Counted from the stretch's first letter, positions 24,945 to 37,680 are shown. The stretch is 64,000 nt of DNA from Cubamyces lactineus (GCA_022376465.1 JACDTU010000009.1:372001-436000); one strand, 5' to 3'. The notes: generated by a model not told the origin, from the sequence alone. Program-made: numbers and translations.

Positions 24945-26088
24945 ATGATGTCGTTCTACGCGGCGACGAGACGCGTTTCTCCGGGTCTGCGACACTCGGC
25001 GAGGCGATACGCGTCGTCATCGGCTGCGACGAGCAAAGTTTTCGCGGACCCGAAGTCTGCGGAGTTTCTTGCTGCTGCTGCGACTGCGTCATCTATACCG
25101 CGGCTTCATGGGTTGCCAGAGGTACGTCAGCAACTTTGACTTTTCTAACTCGAATGGTATTGAAGGCTGTGCATTTGGTAGGTTATTGTGACAGGTCAGT
25201 GAATGCTCGTTATTTTCAGGGCGATCTTCTGATTCAGGCTTAGGTCGTGCTAATGTGGGAAAATCGACACTGCTGAACGCGGTGCTGGGGCGGCGTAACC
25301 TACTGAATACAAGTAAGAAACCGGTAAGTAAAGCGTGCTTGTCATGCTCGCTACTGCGCAGCTGAAGTACTATGCTTCGTAGGGCAGGACACAGACTCTA
25401 AACTTCTACAGAGTCGGACCACCTCCTGGGCATCTTGTCCTCGTTGACGCGCCGGGATATGGATCTCGTGGGCGCCCCGAGTGGGGAGAGCTCTTCGACT
25501 ACTACGTTCAAAATCGTGCAGAGTAGGTCTACCCACTCGTGCTGCGACGTCCTGCTCACTAGGAACTTGCATAGGCTCCGAAGAGTGTATATTCTCTTCC
25601 ATGCAAAACATGGGCTGAATGAAGTCGATCGGATGATGCTCAGCTCGCTCGACGAGCAATGTCAAGCGTCTGCAGGGCTCAAGTTCACCGTGCAGGGCAT
25701 CATCACAAAAGTGGATACGCTGCGAGACAGTGAACTCTCGAAAGCCATCAAGAGCATCCAGAAGGATATATTTGATGCCGCTCCGACCTGCTTACCGCCG
25801 ATCATCACCTCTGCGCTAGAGCAACCTCATTACGGTGTCGACGAGGTGAAGCGGAGCATTTTGGAAGCGTGCGGACTTGGGAAGGCGGAAATGAAGGTAT
25901 ATCGCTCGCTGTAATCTTCATACAGCCAATCCAATAAGTACAGTATACTCCGAGTACGTTCCATGCATTCTCAAGTATGAAAGACTTGCTAACAGGTCCT
26001 GTAGGTCAACTTTGGCTATACCTACGCTGCGACTAATACCCGAGGCTTCTCCTGTATTATACGGAATATCATCAGAACTCGCTGCTAG
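24945..26088 (+). CDS. Mitochondrial EngB/YihA-type ribosome-assembly GTPase
   Basis: A TRAFAC-class GTPase of the EngB (YihA/YsxC) family, which helps assemble the large ribosomal subunit; the fungal nuclear copies act in mitochondria (yeast Mrx8). Exons 24945-25121, 25182-25194, 25244-25323, 25383-25522, 25575-25896 and 26005-26088 give 271 aa. The N-terminus is rich in Arg, Ser and Ala without acids (residues 1-30), as expected for a mitochondrial presequence. Motifs: G1 GRANVGKS (64-71), G2 region KKPGRTQTLNF, G3 DAPGYG (about 112), G4 TKVD (about 181) and G5 TSAL. Exon 2 is only 13 nt and codes the beta-strand VIVT before the P-loop; without it the conserved PEVxxxGRxNVGKS block is broken. 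Length fits the family with a presequence. Confidence 0.9.
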
Positions 26089-26699
26089 ATATCACATTAC
26101 CCCGTGCATGCGGAGGATCTGCGAGAACCCTCACAGTCCGGAGCTTATCGTCGCTCTGGAACATACTGAGCGCATGCCAGTGACACAGGTCGGGCAGCAA
26201 GGTAGGTCGAGTGACTTGATAGATGTGAGACGGAACGCGCTCGCCGTAGAACGTGTCCGCACGAGTCCACACGTCGATAAGAATGGAGAGGAGGTGTGAA
26301 CGTTCGTTATCTGCGCTGTCTTGGACGACGAGCGACGAGCGTCTAAGGAGTGGAGAAGGCGCACGTGCTATGACCGGCGTTTTGGACGGAAGAGAGGACG
26401 GGGCCGCAGAGGGCGCGAAGAGCTGAATCACTCCCAGCCCAGCGCACATCCCATCCGTTCCATCTCCTTCGGTCCTAACTTATTCCTCTTTGCTTCTCAA
26501 CCACCACCTGCTCGCAAAACACCCGCCGCGTCTTCTCTCTGTGTCGTCGCCCGCGAGCTCTGTGTGCTGCTGTACTTCTAGTGTCTTATCGCCTCGTCTT
26601 CGTTGCGCCCCCACCGACCGCGCAACGTCCAACGAACAGCCCGGCCTCGAAGGGAGTCGCTAGGACTCCTGGTCGCTGTTCGTGCCCAACCCCCGCTGC
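26089..26699. promoter_or_regulatory. Upstream region of the IBtk-like gene
   Basis: Intergenic. The right half (26440-26690) is pyrimidine-rich, as in leaders of other genes here. No other signal is recognised. Confidence 0.4.
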
Positions 26700-29600
26700 A
26701 TGACCGCTCTCCATGCCTACTTTCACCAACGCAACCAGCAGGCCTTCCAGCGCCTGCTGGACCCCGGTCGGAGTCAGCACTCCGGCCCTAGCACTAGCGG
26801 AGGCAAGTCCTGGTCGCGCCCCAGCCCGCTGAGTGCTGCACCGTCGGTCGACGTTAACGCGAGAGACTATCTGGGGAGAACCGTGCTCCATCTTGCAGCC
26901 GCGGCGCAGGATGCGGCCGCTCCGGAGTACGTCCGGATGCTCCTCACCCATCCCACTATCAACGTGAACATCGCGGACGCGGAGAGTCATTGGACGCCCC
27001 TCCACCGCGCGCTGTACCACGGGAACCTCACGACGGCGCTGCTGCTCCTGCAACGTCAGGATATCGATACAACGCTTCGGGATATAGAAGGGTACACTCC
27101 GTTTGACCTGTACAACTCCACGATCGAAGGTACCAAGCCTATCAAGGATACGAATGACCGCGGAGATGAGTTGTTCACCTGGGGCTCGAACCGCAACGCC
27201 GCGCTCGGTGTAGGAGACGGAGACGACAGGGCCTTTCCGGAGTCGATTTCTTTGCGCATAACGCCTGTGCCCGAGACGGAACCTATTGACAGTAGGTTCA
27301 CCCCCATTCGCGTTCGACAGGTCGTCATGTCGAGATTGCACACCGGTATGTGTTTCCACCTACTTTGTCATCTACGGAGTGACTGACCCATGCCAGTCAT
27401 TGTGACGGATGAACCCAGGGGCAATCTGCGTGTATGCGGCTTCGGTAGTGGCGGACGGTACGTGCATAACAGTCTCCATTGCGGACATGCGCCAACTGGT
27501 AGAACTCCTTATAGACTTGGTCCAGGTCAACACACTCAGTATACACCAACCCCCCTCCCTGGATTCAACCTGACCGCCGAGTCCGTGGCTGCAGGCCAGG
27601 ACCACACCCTCATCCTCACGAAGAGCGGAGAAGTCTACAGCTGGGGCCTCAACAGATTTTCGCAGCTTGGATACGTTGTCGAGACTGTGCCAGGGACTCG
27701 AAGCGATGAGCCCATACAGTCGACCCCGAGGAAGATTGCGGGCGGGATCAAGAACAGGCGGGTCGTCGGAGTGGCGGCTTGCAAAACCGCGTCGGTTTGT
27801 TGGACTGAAGACGAGGTCTTCACCTGGGGCACTAACAACGGTCAACTCGGTACGTTTGTACGCTGAATCCCAATACGCATCTTGTCTAACCATTTATCTT
27901 CACAGGTTACGATAGATCTGCTCACCCAGTGCAAATCCAGCCTCGGGTGGTGACCAAGGTTACGAGGCCGGTCACTTCGGTTTCCATGACAGTACGGGAA
28001 CTCGATTCATTCCGGGTTTTCGTGTGTCTGACATTTTGTAGGATTCTGCTCTGGCGTGTCTTTTGGACACTCAAGAGGTGATCTGTCTATGGAACGATGG
28101 GCACTTCAAGGTCAAGTAAGTTGCTCTATAATCCAGTTTGCATCATACCACGAAACTGACGCCCCACAGCTTCCCTGCTTATTCGTTCCCGTCGGAGTTC
28201 GTGGCCTATCGCCCACCACAGGCCCCGAACAGGAACAGCGCGAGCATAGCGAAGATCACCAGCTGCGAAGATACTTTTGCGGCGCTTTCCTCGAGCGGCG
28301 AGGTGTTCACCTTCAGCCTACCTTCTCCGCCAGATGCTAGTACGAGCGCGTCCAAGTCGCGCTTTGTAGTCCAACCACAGCGTGTTTGGGCACTCCGCAA
28401 GCAATTCAGCGCTGTCCGCGTAAGTATTTGCAACGTGTCCGGAGTTTTATTCGCCCGTCTAATATTTCAAACCAGGATGTTGCACTCGGCGTGGACGGTT
28501 CCATCATCATTTGCACCGAGTCCGGCCACGTCTTCGTGCGTTCGCGGAATCTGAAGGCCGGTCAAGGTCCTTCTGCGAAGACCTTCAAGTTCCAGCGTGT
28601 ACCATACATACAGCGAGTGACGCAGGTCTGCGCAAATGCGACTGGCGCCTTCGCCGCTCTACGCACCGACTGGGTACCCGCCGAGGTGCAGGTAGTCGGC
28701 CACCGTCTCGCTCAAGATCTTGCCAGCGTCCAACCGTATTTCCATCTCGGGTCGCATGGCGCCGAGGAACTCTCGGTAGGTATGGTTGGTGCACCTGCAC
28801 CTGGGACGTCGCCTGATACTGCGCCTGCTGTCGACGCCGAGTCAGACGAGGAAGAGGAGGACATGGCTGTACAGAACGATATCAGGCAGTTGAAGAGCCT
28901 GTGCCAAGTCATCACCCGGCTCAAAAAGACCCGTAAAGGGGAAGAGGGCGCGGCAAACCCTGGCTTCAAAGACATGCCCTTTGATGCGGACCTCGTCGTG
29001 CACGTTCAGTCCTCGGGTGTAGAGCTCCCTGCCCACCGCGTCATCCTCGCCGCTCGCTCCCCTGTACTGTTCCAGGTCTTGGTGGACGGCGAAACAGTGC
29101 GAGACACTCGCTCCAACGTCAGCGTACAGGGGCACGTTGACAAGGCCTCCTCACAGCGGCGGCCTCGGCTGACTTTCGCGGGCTGTCATCCTCTGTCTGT
29201 TCTTATCCTATTCATCTACTTGTACGCGGACGAACCTCTCGCTGTTTGGGACCACCGAATCGCGCACGCTATCCATCGGCAGCTGGAGCAAGTCAAAGCC
29301 AAGCCTGCACAAATCAAGAGCGAGTTGCAAGCCCTTGCGTCGCTCCTGGACCTTCCGGCGTTGTCGGACGTCCTCGATGCACCCGTCAAGCGTGTTCCCA
29401 GGGCTACGCTCTCGAGCGACTTGCAGCGTCTTTTTGCCATGAATCAGACAGAAGGTCCTCGTGCTCTGCGGCCCTTGTCTGGTGATGTCGTACTTCGCCT
29501 GGCTGACCGGGAGGTCCGCTGCCATTCTGTCATCCTGCGTGCTCGTTCACCCTTCTTTGCCGCTTTCTTCAACGACAAGGACTGGACTGTCAAGCGGTGG

Positions 29601-31604
29601 ACTGCCGAAGGTACTGTTGAAGTCGATCTGCAGCACCTGAAGTGGCGTGCGATGGAGCCGGTGCTGAAGTACTTGTGCTGGGGAGGGGACAAGGAGATCT
29701 TCGAGGTTGTCGAAGACGTGCGCAAGGCGGATGAATTGATTGACTTCATGTTCCAAGTCATGGCCGCCGCGGTAAGCCTTTCCGTATTGTTTCGTTCATT
29801 CAGTTGACGGCCTGCTGACCGTTATTTCACACAGAACGAGCTCCATCTTGATCGGCTTATGCTCATTTGCTCATGGGTGATCATGAAGCGCGTCTGGGTG
29901 AACAACGTCTGCTCCGTCCTGACAGACGCGACGCACTATCACGCAAAGCCGCTCGTGCGGCTCCTGCAGGAATACCTCGCGATCAACATGGAGGTGTTCC
30001 TCGAGAGCCGCATGCTCGAGGACCTCGCCCCGGACCTCATCAAGCAGCTGTCCGCGTTCGTGCGTGAGGAGCAGGCGCGCAAATACCCCGTCTCGCGCTC
30101 GACTCGCATCGTCGAGAAAGCGATGGAGACGTGGGGCGCGTGGCTTGCGCTCCAGGACTTCCCGCAGCCTATCGTGCCCACGGTTCGCGCTGGGGCGTTC
30201 AGGGACTTGCACAAGCTCTCTCCTCCGGGTCCGAGCAAGCGAGGGAACAAGCAGTCGTCCGCGCCTGGTAGCCCGATGTTGCGTCCGACGTTCTCTACGC
30301 GTACCCCTGTCGCTGGTATACCAGATGACGAGGTGTTCATCATGGACGAGCCGGATGGTGCGCCTCAGGCATCTCCATCGGTCCAAGCACCGACCACACT
30401 GCCGCGCGTCCCCAGCAACGATGCGTCTGGCAAGCCTTCCGGTGGGTGGAAGGCGATCACTACCGCACCCAGAGTGGACATGAAGGCGATCATGGCCGAA
30501 GCGTCGACGAGCAAAGCCGGTGTTGCTCGTCCTCTTGGTGCTCGACCTGCTGCTGTCGGTGCCATGGAGTCGCTCTCCCGTGGGATGCCTCCCGCTCGAC
30601 CATCAGCAGACGGCCCTGCGAAGACTGCCCCTATTCCACGTACGGCGTCAGGGGGCGCATCTTGGAGGACGCCTCCGCAAGGTGCCACGCCCGTCAGCGG
30701 TACCCCTGCGACCTCTTCAGTTGCCTTACCTCCAGGGAAGGACGGTCGACCCCAGGCTGGTGGTGCACCTCCGGCTGCTGCTGTTCCAGCGGCGGGCTCC
30801 TCTGGTCCCCCACGGTCCCAGCCAACTACACCGCGCAAACCTGTGGCTCCGGGATTAGGGCCGGTGTTCACCCCAACGAAGCAGACGCCGACGAAGCAGG
30901 CGTCGACTTCGTCTGGCGCTTCGTCGATTCGTCGCGTTTCGTACGTACTTACTTGCACCTCATGGTCCCCGCCGACCTCGCTAATGCAGGATTTTAGAAG
31001 CGGAAACGTCTGGACACCCCCACCAGTCCAGCCTGTCGTGCAGTCTTTCTCCACCGGTTCGACCGGCGGGGCGGTCTCCTTTGCCGCGATCCAGCTCTCC
31101 CAGCTCGAGCAGGACGTCGCGCCCGCCAAGGACAAACGCTCCCTGGTCGAGATCCAGGAGGAGGAGCGTGCACGCCAGGTCGAGGAGGACTTCCTCCGCT
31201 GGTGGGCCGCGGAGGAGGCGCGGCTCAAGGAGGAGCAGGCCGCGCTCGCGGGCGTAGAGAGGCCGCAGCCGCAGAAGAGCAAGAAGCCGAGGCCGCCCAA
31301 GGCCAAGGCTGCCGCTCAGGTCGGAGGTGCGGTCCCCGCTGCTGGTGCCCCTGCTCACAGTGAGGGGCAGAAGGGCGGTAACAAGCCTAGATCCAAAGGG
31401 CAGGGACAGGGACAGGGCGCTCCCAAGCAGCATCGTCCGAAGTCCAGCGGGCAGGAGCACGCGCCGACACAGCAGGAGCCTGGTATGCAGGACGGGCAGG
31501 GCCAGGAGCAGCAAGGACGGAGTGCGAAGTCGCGCCGACGTCGGCCTGCGCAGGGTGCCAGCCGGGACGAGGCTCGCAAGCCTGCGTCCGAGGTGCGCTC
31601 GTGA
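26700..31604 (+). CDS. IBtk-like protein: ankyrin repeats, RCC1 repeats, two BTB domains
   Basis: Resembles animal IBtk and fission-yeast Btb3-type proteins, which are thought to act as Cul3 ubiquitin-ligase substrate adaptors. Exons 26700-27345, 27397-27457, 27515-27849, 27906-27991, 28042-28115, 28170-28419, 28476-29771, 29835-30940 and 30998-31604 give 1486 aa. Ankyrin repeats lie at about 50-140 (GRTVLHLAAAAQ, HWTPLHRALYHGN). RCC1-type repeats span about 150-600 (ELFTWGSNRNAALGVGD, VYSWGLNRFSQLGY, VFTWGTNNGQLG). BTB 1 is near 656 (VELPAHRVILAARSPVLF) and BTB 2 near 821 (REVRCHSVILRARSPFFAAF). The C-terminal third is Pro/Ala/Gln-rich and includes the charged helix EIQEEERARQVEEDFLRWW. Splicing restores CGFGSGGRLGPGQHTQY, a family hallmark. 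Intron 8 (30941-30997) is 57 bp, in frame and stop-free, so it is less certain. Confidence 0.88.
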
Positions 31605-33306
31605 TGCATCCGTGCATTGTCCGTATCGCATGCACTAGAAGATCGTCTTCCGTGCCACGGAGAGTATGGTATTATGACCCATAGCCAATAGAGCATCCAT
31701 GCATCCATGCACATGAACCGTCTGTATCCGTCAGGACGTCGTGGTTGGTTCGTTGACGTGTGTGTTCCTTCCTGTATATATATACTGTTGCGTAGAGTAG
31801 TGCACTATAGTTATACACAGGTAGATCATGCCTGTATTTACCCCTCGAACAGACACGGGCGCGAAGGTGCTGTGGTACTGCAACAGCCAGCGCAGAGTTC
31901 GCCTCCCAGCATACCGTTGATGATATCATGGACAGGTACGCGAACTAGCAAACAACAGAACTGACCTCACAGGTTACATCATGGCTTTCTTCAGAGCCCT
32001 CTAGCTAGCATGTGCATCAGATGGCCAACGCTCCAAGTGCGTACACGGGTCCAATACGGTAGCAAGCTGACTAGTAACATACACCAGAAACTTGAAAGGC
32101 TCCGATGCGCGGGTGCAGTTAGTGCTCTCCACAAGTGCGGCGCCGGTGGTCAGTACTTGGTTAGCACTGATGAGTCTGCTGAACCTATTGATCAACACTC
32201 AGAACCGGCAGCAGTTGCTCGGTCACTAGCCACATACGCGATGGATCTTCAGAACCGGAGACAGTATCGGTGCGAGAGGGAACGATCCTTCCACAAGCAG
32301 CCGTGTTGAACCCAATTGCAACTTGAGCATGCGCATGCGCATCCGAATATTGGCAGATGGAGCGAACTCGAATGTACAGATGAGGACATAGATAGAGTGG
32401 ATACGTGGATACTAGAAAGACAGTGGATGCACCGCGCGATAGCAAACAGAGAGGCGTCGACCGAGACCGAGTCCGCAGATACTACTAGTAGAGAGTGACG
32501 AGAGAAAGAGAGGAAGAGAGAAAGAGTGGAAGAGAGGAAGAGAGGAAGAGAGGAAGAGAGGAAGAGAGGAAGAGAGGAAGAGAGGAAGAGAGGAAGAGAG
32601 GAAGAGAGGAAGAGAGGAAGAGAGGAAGAGAGGAAGAGAGGAAGAGAGGAAGAGAGGAAGAGAGGAAGAGAGGAAGAGAGGAAGAGAGGAAGAGGAAACA
32701 AGACTCGGACTAGATAGATGAAGGAAAGGCAGGCGTAATGGGGAGAAAGGGAGGAGGGGGGGGGAGGCGGGAACCAATCCCGCGCCCCGTACGTGTACGT
32801 ACCTAGCTATGGAGATGATGAGGAACGAGGAGACCAGCCGATGTCCTGGTTATTGTTACAATCTGTACGTGCGTGTGTGGGGGGAGGTGGTCATGGAAGA
32901 ATTGGGACCTAGCGGTGCGGGAAGTCAAGGAATGTACCGCGATGGATAGCGTGAGTCGACGGAAAAGGAATGGCGGCGAAGATAGAGAAGGAGGAGTGGA
33001 GGAGGACAAGAGAAGAGGGAGGGAGTAGCTCGAAGAATTCGGGAGCAGCAGGGGCGCAGTCAATCCGCGATTCCGATCCGGGATCCACGTCCGCCGACCG
33101 GACGCGAAGGCTGAAGCCCTCAGCAAAACATAAGTAGGCCAAGCCATGCCACCTCTCGCGTCCCATCCGTGACCCAGCCCCACCCCCCGGGTCCCGCACG
33201 TCACCGATATCGTCAGCATGTATACCCCGGCTCGCCCCCGTCCCACATGCAACTCTCCACGATCACTCACTCGGATCCTTGCGCTGTCTTCAGGCGTGAA
33301 AGAACG
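31605..33306. other. Convergent intergenic region with octamer satellite
   Basis: Lies between the 3' ends of the IBtk-like and OPI1-like genes. Apart from the polypurine octamer array at 32528-32694 and a purine-rich run up to about 32770, no gene or known element was recognised. Open frames across the array are artefacts of its stop-free repeat. Confidence 0.5.
32528..32694 (+). repeat. Polypurine octamer satellite, AGAGGAAG x about 21
   Basis: A near-perfect tandem array of the 8-bp unit AGAGGAAG, about 21 copies over 167 bp. Purines only on the plus strand, continuing as a less regular purine-rich tract to about 32770. Homopurine arrays with this symmetry can form triplex DNA in principle; there is no evidence for that here. 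Confidence 0.95.
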
Positions 33307-36300
33307 TCAGCCATCGACGTCCATCTCGACCTCGCGCTGCTCTTGCTTCACGCGCTTCAACGACATAGGACTGCCGCCTCCACCCGGACTCGAGCTCGCA
33401 GTCCCGCCCGAGCCAGCAAGCCCAGCGAGGGCCGTCGCCGCGACGACCGCGGGATCGTTCTCGTCTCCCTCGCTCTCGCTCCGCCTCTTCTCCCCGCGAA
33501 CTCTACTGTGGCCAACTCCTCCACCACCTCCTCCCTCTCCACCGCCGCCCCCGGCATCGCCCTCAGGCGGCAACCCAAGCAACACGCTCTTGGGCGTCGC
33601 GAAGCGCGAGCTCGTGGCCGACGCGAGCGACAGCTTGTCAAAGCTCGCTCCAACCGCGCCTGCCGGCGACGGCGCGTCGTACGACCCGTACCCATGACCG
33701 TTGCCGTACCCCTGCGCGTGCCCGTGTGACGAGTTCGACGAGGCAGAGTGTGGGCCAAGATGAAGCGGGCCGGGGAACGCGGGAGGTACGTTCAGGTTCA
33801 AGTTCAGGCTCGAGACGGACCCAGTCGAGGACGAGCGGGGTAGACTGAAGTAGGGCGTCGCGTACCCCGAGCTCGGCGCAGTGCCAGGCGCACCTGCCCC
33901 GGGAGTGAGAGGGTATGGCGAAGGCGAGAGGGGCGTGACGGGTGAGTGCGTGTGCGAGCGAAGGGGCGGGAGGTGCGTGCCCTCCCGGAAGTCGAGCATC
34001 GGGTCGTGCTCGGGGTCGACGGGCATGGGCACCTCTGCGCCATTCGCGCCGTTCTGGCCTTGGCGTTGCAGACCGACGACGCGCAGACGTTCGACCCATC
34101 TGCACAAGTGACGCCCTCGTCAGTAACACGCAGAGGTGAGTGAAGAGAAACATCGGAAAGGTACTAACATGTCCGCGCGCTCCAAGCTCTCCTTGAACAC
34201 GCCCGTCACGCTGCGAAGCATGTCCAGGCTCTCCGTCGCAAGCGTGAGGATCTTCTGCGCCGCCTTGTTCGCCGTATCCGCTGTGGGTGCCGCAACCGCT
34301 GCAGGACCACCGGCAGCGCTCCCGCTCGTCTGCCTCGCATGGCCCCTGTTCGGCCCGCGAGTGGGAGACGTCGCGCGGGAAGCAGGACGCGAGCGCGGTG
34401 ACGGCCCGGGCTCTCCAGGTCCGTAACTGTACGGCGCTGTCGCGCGATGTCTTCCTCTCGCTGAAGTCGATGTACCCGTTGTTGTACCAGTTGCGGTGGC
34501 GCTCTCCCCACGGGGCTCGTGGTCCAGGCTGTCTACTCCAGGACCCGTCGCAGACGCAGCTGCCCAGCGGCGTGGGAGGCAGAGTATGAAGGAACGCACG
34601 CGCGAGCGCGCAGGCTCGGGGAGCGCGCCGCCGGCGTAACGGCTCACGACCTCAACAACCTGGCGGATAGTATCGACGACGTCGCGCTTTGCAGCCTGAA
34701 GCGTGCGCATATGCTGCTGCGAGACGGGCGCGGCGCCGTCTGGCTGGTGGGACGCGATGAAATTGCGGAGCACGAGGATCTGCGCGTCGATCTGCGCGGT
34801 GGCGTACTGCGATGTGATAGACCACGATCAGTGAATGAACGCAGGCGTTTCACGAGCGAGAGAGGAGGGTGTGTGTGAAGACGTACCTGGAGCCATTGCA
34901 AACAGTACTTGAGCCGCCGCATGCTCTCGTCACTGAGGGCGGCGCTGATGCCGCCGGCTTCGAGGATCATGGCCTGCCATCTGCTCCGCTGTGCGACCTG
35001 CTGGCTCTCCTGCGCGTCGGCATGTTGGGTCAGCGTCGATGCCGGCGGAAGTGTGGGCTTCTCCGGCGGCTGCTGAGCAGAAGAGCCTGCAGATGAATGC
35101 GGTGTCGGTGTCCGGCTCTGCATCTGATGTAGACCATTGATGTTGCTATTGCTGGTGCTGCTGGTGCCTTCCCTGACGCCTCGCGTGTCGTCGTCGTCTT
35201 CGCGGGTTTGCTGCTGCTGCTGGCTCATGTCGCTGTCGCTGCGGGTCATGGATACGTCTCTGGACTCCCATGGTCTCCGAGGGTCTGGTGATTCATTTCG
35301 TGAGCGGCTTGTGCTCGATGTGCGTCTTGCGTAGCTCCCTAGCTATAAATCGCAAACGAGTGTGAGCTATATGCGCAATGGAACCAAACGGGCCGAGGCG
35401 TATTCTGCTTTTGGAGGAGAGGATGGGCAGGAAGTCACGGGGCCAGGGACTGACAGGACGAGACGTCACCGCGAACCTTAGTGGACCATGGGCTGATCGC
35501 AATTGGCGATTGGGTGTGAGAGTCTAGTTGCCGGCATCCCCACCGCAGCCCATTCAGCTCCTCGTCATCCAACCCTCCCAATCCATGCCCTCGTCGCGGC
35601 ACAGCACTGGGCACACCTCGCCTCCACCGCGAGGCGCACTCGCAGCACTCCCAGATGACCTTCCCCTGGCGACCGCACAACTTCGCCAGGCCGCACGCGC
35701 GCCAAAGAAGGAAGAGAGCGAGATGAGACAGAACGCGGGACGGACACTCACCCTGTCTAGCTGCCTGCACGCAAAGTCGTCCAGCTGCCCCACGGGGAGG
35801 CGGTCGATCACGGGCCGTGAGATGGACTTGACGGAGGACTCCATCATCTCCGCGCCGTACTGCACACCGAGCCGTCAGACAAAGTCGAGCCGTGCCCACA
35901 ACCCCCGGCCGATCGTGGGACCGTGGGCGTAGGGTCCAACACAAAAAAGAAAGGATGTCGCATGGACGGATAGACGGATATACGGATATATGGAGAGGGG
36001 GTGGACGGGGGCAAAAAAGGGAGAGAGAAAAACGAGATATCGAGACGCACCTTGACGACGCGCGAGCTCGCCTTGCTCTGCTCGTACGCCCGGAGCGCGC
36101 TGTTCACGAGCGGGATGTTCGACACGCGCGAGAGCGACTTCCACTCCTCGCTCCCCGGCCCCTCCCCTTGCGCGACGTTCGACGAAGACGAGGACGAGGA
36201 CGGGATGGGGTCGAGCCGCCGGCGGATCGCGCCCTCGGAGCCGCCCTGCAGCTGCTCCTCGCGCAGATCTTCGTCTATCAGCGAGGGGGACGGGAGCGAT

Positions 36301-36552
36301 GGAGACGATGTGCCGGACGTGATGGACAGCGCGGGTGTCGGCTGGAATGCTGCACAATACAATACAAGCATTCGCGAATATTCACAACGAATTGGGGGAG
36401 AAACAGGTGCGATGCATCAGAACTATAGTCAGCATAAGCGGCAAGCGGGCGCACGTACAAGTCGAGGGCGAAGAGGTGTGTGTGCTGTTGCGCATATCGC
36501 CGAGTGCGCGGACCGCGATGCGCACCGACTCGTCCTGGTCGGCGAGAGCCAT
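33307..36552 (-). CDS. OPI1: Opi1-type transcriptional regulator of phospholipid synthesis
   Basis: In yeast Opi1 senses phosphatidic acid at the ER and represses inositol-responsive phospholipid genes. Minus-strand exons 36552-36459, 36349-36051, 35859-35752, 35342-34887, 34806-34169 and 34099-33307 give 795 aa. The N-terminus reads DESVRIAVRALGDMRN. The Opi1 core spans about residues 105-170: SRVSNIPLVNSALRAYEQSK, KYGAEMMESSVKSISRP and DDFACRQLDRLG, assembled across three exons. A second conserved block joins exons 5 and 6 (LERADIWVERLRVVGLQRQ, about 530). The tail is Gly/Ser-rich and ends VKQEQREVEMDVDG. Intron 3 (35343-35751) is 409 bp, unusually long; phase and the DRLG junction support it. 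Basidiomycetes are not known to keep the full yeast Ino2/Ino4 circuit, so targets are open. Confidence 0.88.
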
Positions 36553-37680
36553 GGCGTGCGGTATACAAGCTTGTAACCCGTCGAATTCGATATTATTTCT
36601 GGTCTGTCTTCCTGACTAATAAGCCGGGCTGGCTGGCGTTGAAGCGAGAGGCGACGCCGGCCTAAGGGGATCAAGAAGGGAGGAGGAACGGAGGGGGGGA
36701 CGGGAGAAGAGGGATGAGATGAGGAGGAGGGGACGCGGTGGCGGAAGACTGAAGAGATTGGGGAGCGGGAACGCCTTCGATCTCGCTCAGTCTCACACAG
36801 ACCAGCAGACAGCAGACAGAGTGTCAGAGAGAGGTGAGAGCAAAAGCACATGCCTGCCCTCTTCCCCATCAATCCGCTTTTCACGTGTCCAATTCAATCT
36901 TATCGCCCCAGCGCCCATCTCGCCCCCCGCTCCCGCCTGTCCCGTGTCTCGAGGTGTCTCGCCTCCTAAACTTACCACCGTCCTCCGAGATCTCAGGAGA
37001 ACCGGCACCCACGACCGCGCCGAGGAGAAAAAGTGCCTTATGACAGGTGTGAATAAATCGCTCTACGCTATATCGTCGCCATATACATACACGCATAATA
37101 GAGGGGACAGAGAAGAGGAAGAACAAAGACACGATATGAACAGACGAGCACAGGAGGGAGTAGGGAACTGGGAGAGGAGAGACACAAGGCCCATAGACGC
37201 CACAGCATAAAACCTGCAGTTCCGCCTCTAGCCAGCTAGCTATCCGTACCATACCATACCGTACCGTACGTGCCCACACGATTGCCTATATACAATATAT
37301 AATATCCGACGGCACGCGACGACGACGACGGCGACGGGCCACAACAACAGCGACGAAGAGTCCACGAGTGAGACACACACAGCACGACACGACGATGACG
37401 ATGACGATAACACATACCCCCAAGCACACCAATAGCAGAGTGTGGAAGGGGCGAAAAACCTGAGTGGGGAGGAAGGGGAGAGGGGAGGGTGAAAGGGTGG
37501 AGGGGTGAAAGGGAAGTGATAAGTGAGGAGAGCGCGACGCACATACGCATACGTTCGACGATCGCATCGCAGCATAAGTTGTCCATAATTAACCAACTTG
37601 AGGAGAGGAGAATCCGCGTCGGTCGCGTCGGTCGTCGTCGATGGTGCCGAAGGATCCTAACACGATAGTCATTCGACGCC
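36553..37680. promoter_or_regulatory. OPI1 upstream region and 3' region of the GATA gene
   Basis: Both flanking genes are on the minus strand, so this holds the OPI1 promoter (right of 36553, purine-rich on the plus strand and so pyrimidine-rich in the direction of transcription) and the 3' untranslated region of the GATA factor. No coding sequence was recognised. Confidence 0.4.

Noticed and set aside
25195..25219. A 25-bp intron in the EngB-type gene ending at TTTTCAG
   Set aside because: Too short for fungal splicing and it inserts extra residues into the P-loop; the 49-bp alternative gives a perfect GRANVGKS.
30365..31306. A 313-codon frame antisense to the IBtk-like gene
   Set aside because: It is the mirror of GC-rich, low-complexity coding sequence of the real gene and has no family match.
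32249..32777. Long repetitive frames on both strands over the octamer array
   Set aside because: The 8-bp unit is free of stops in several frames, so these peptides are products of the repeat, not genes.
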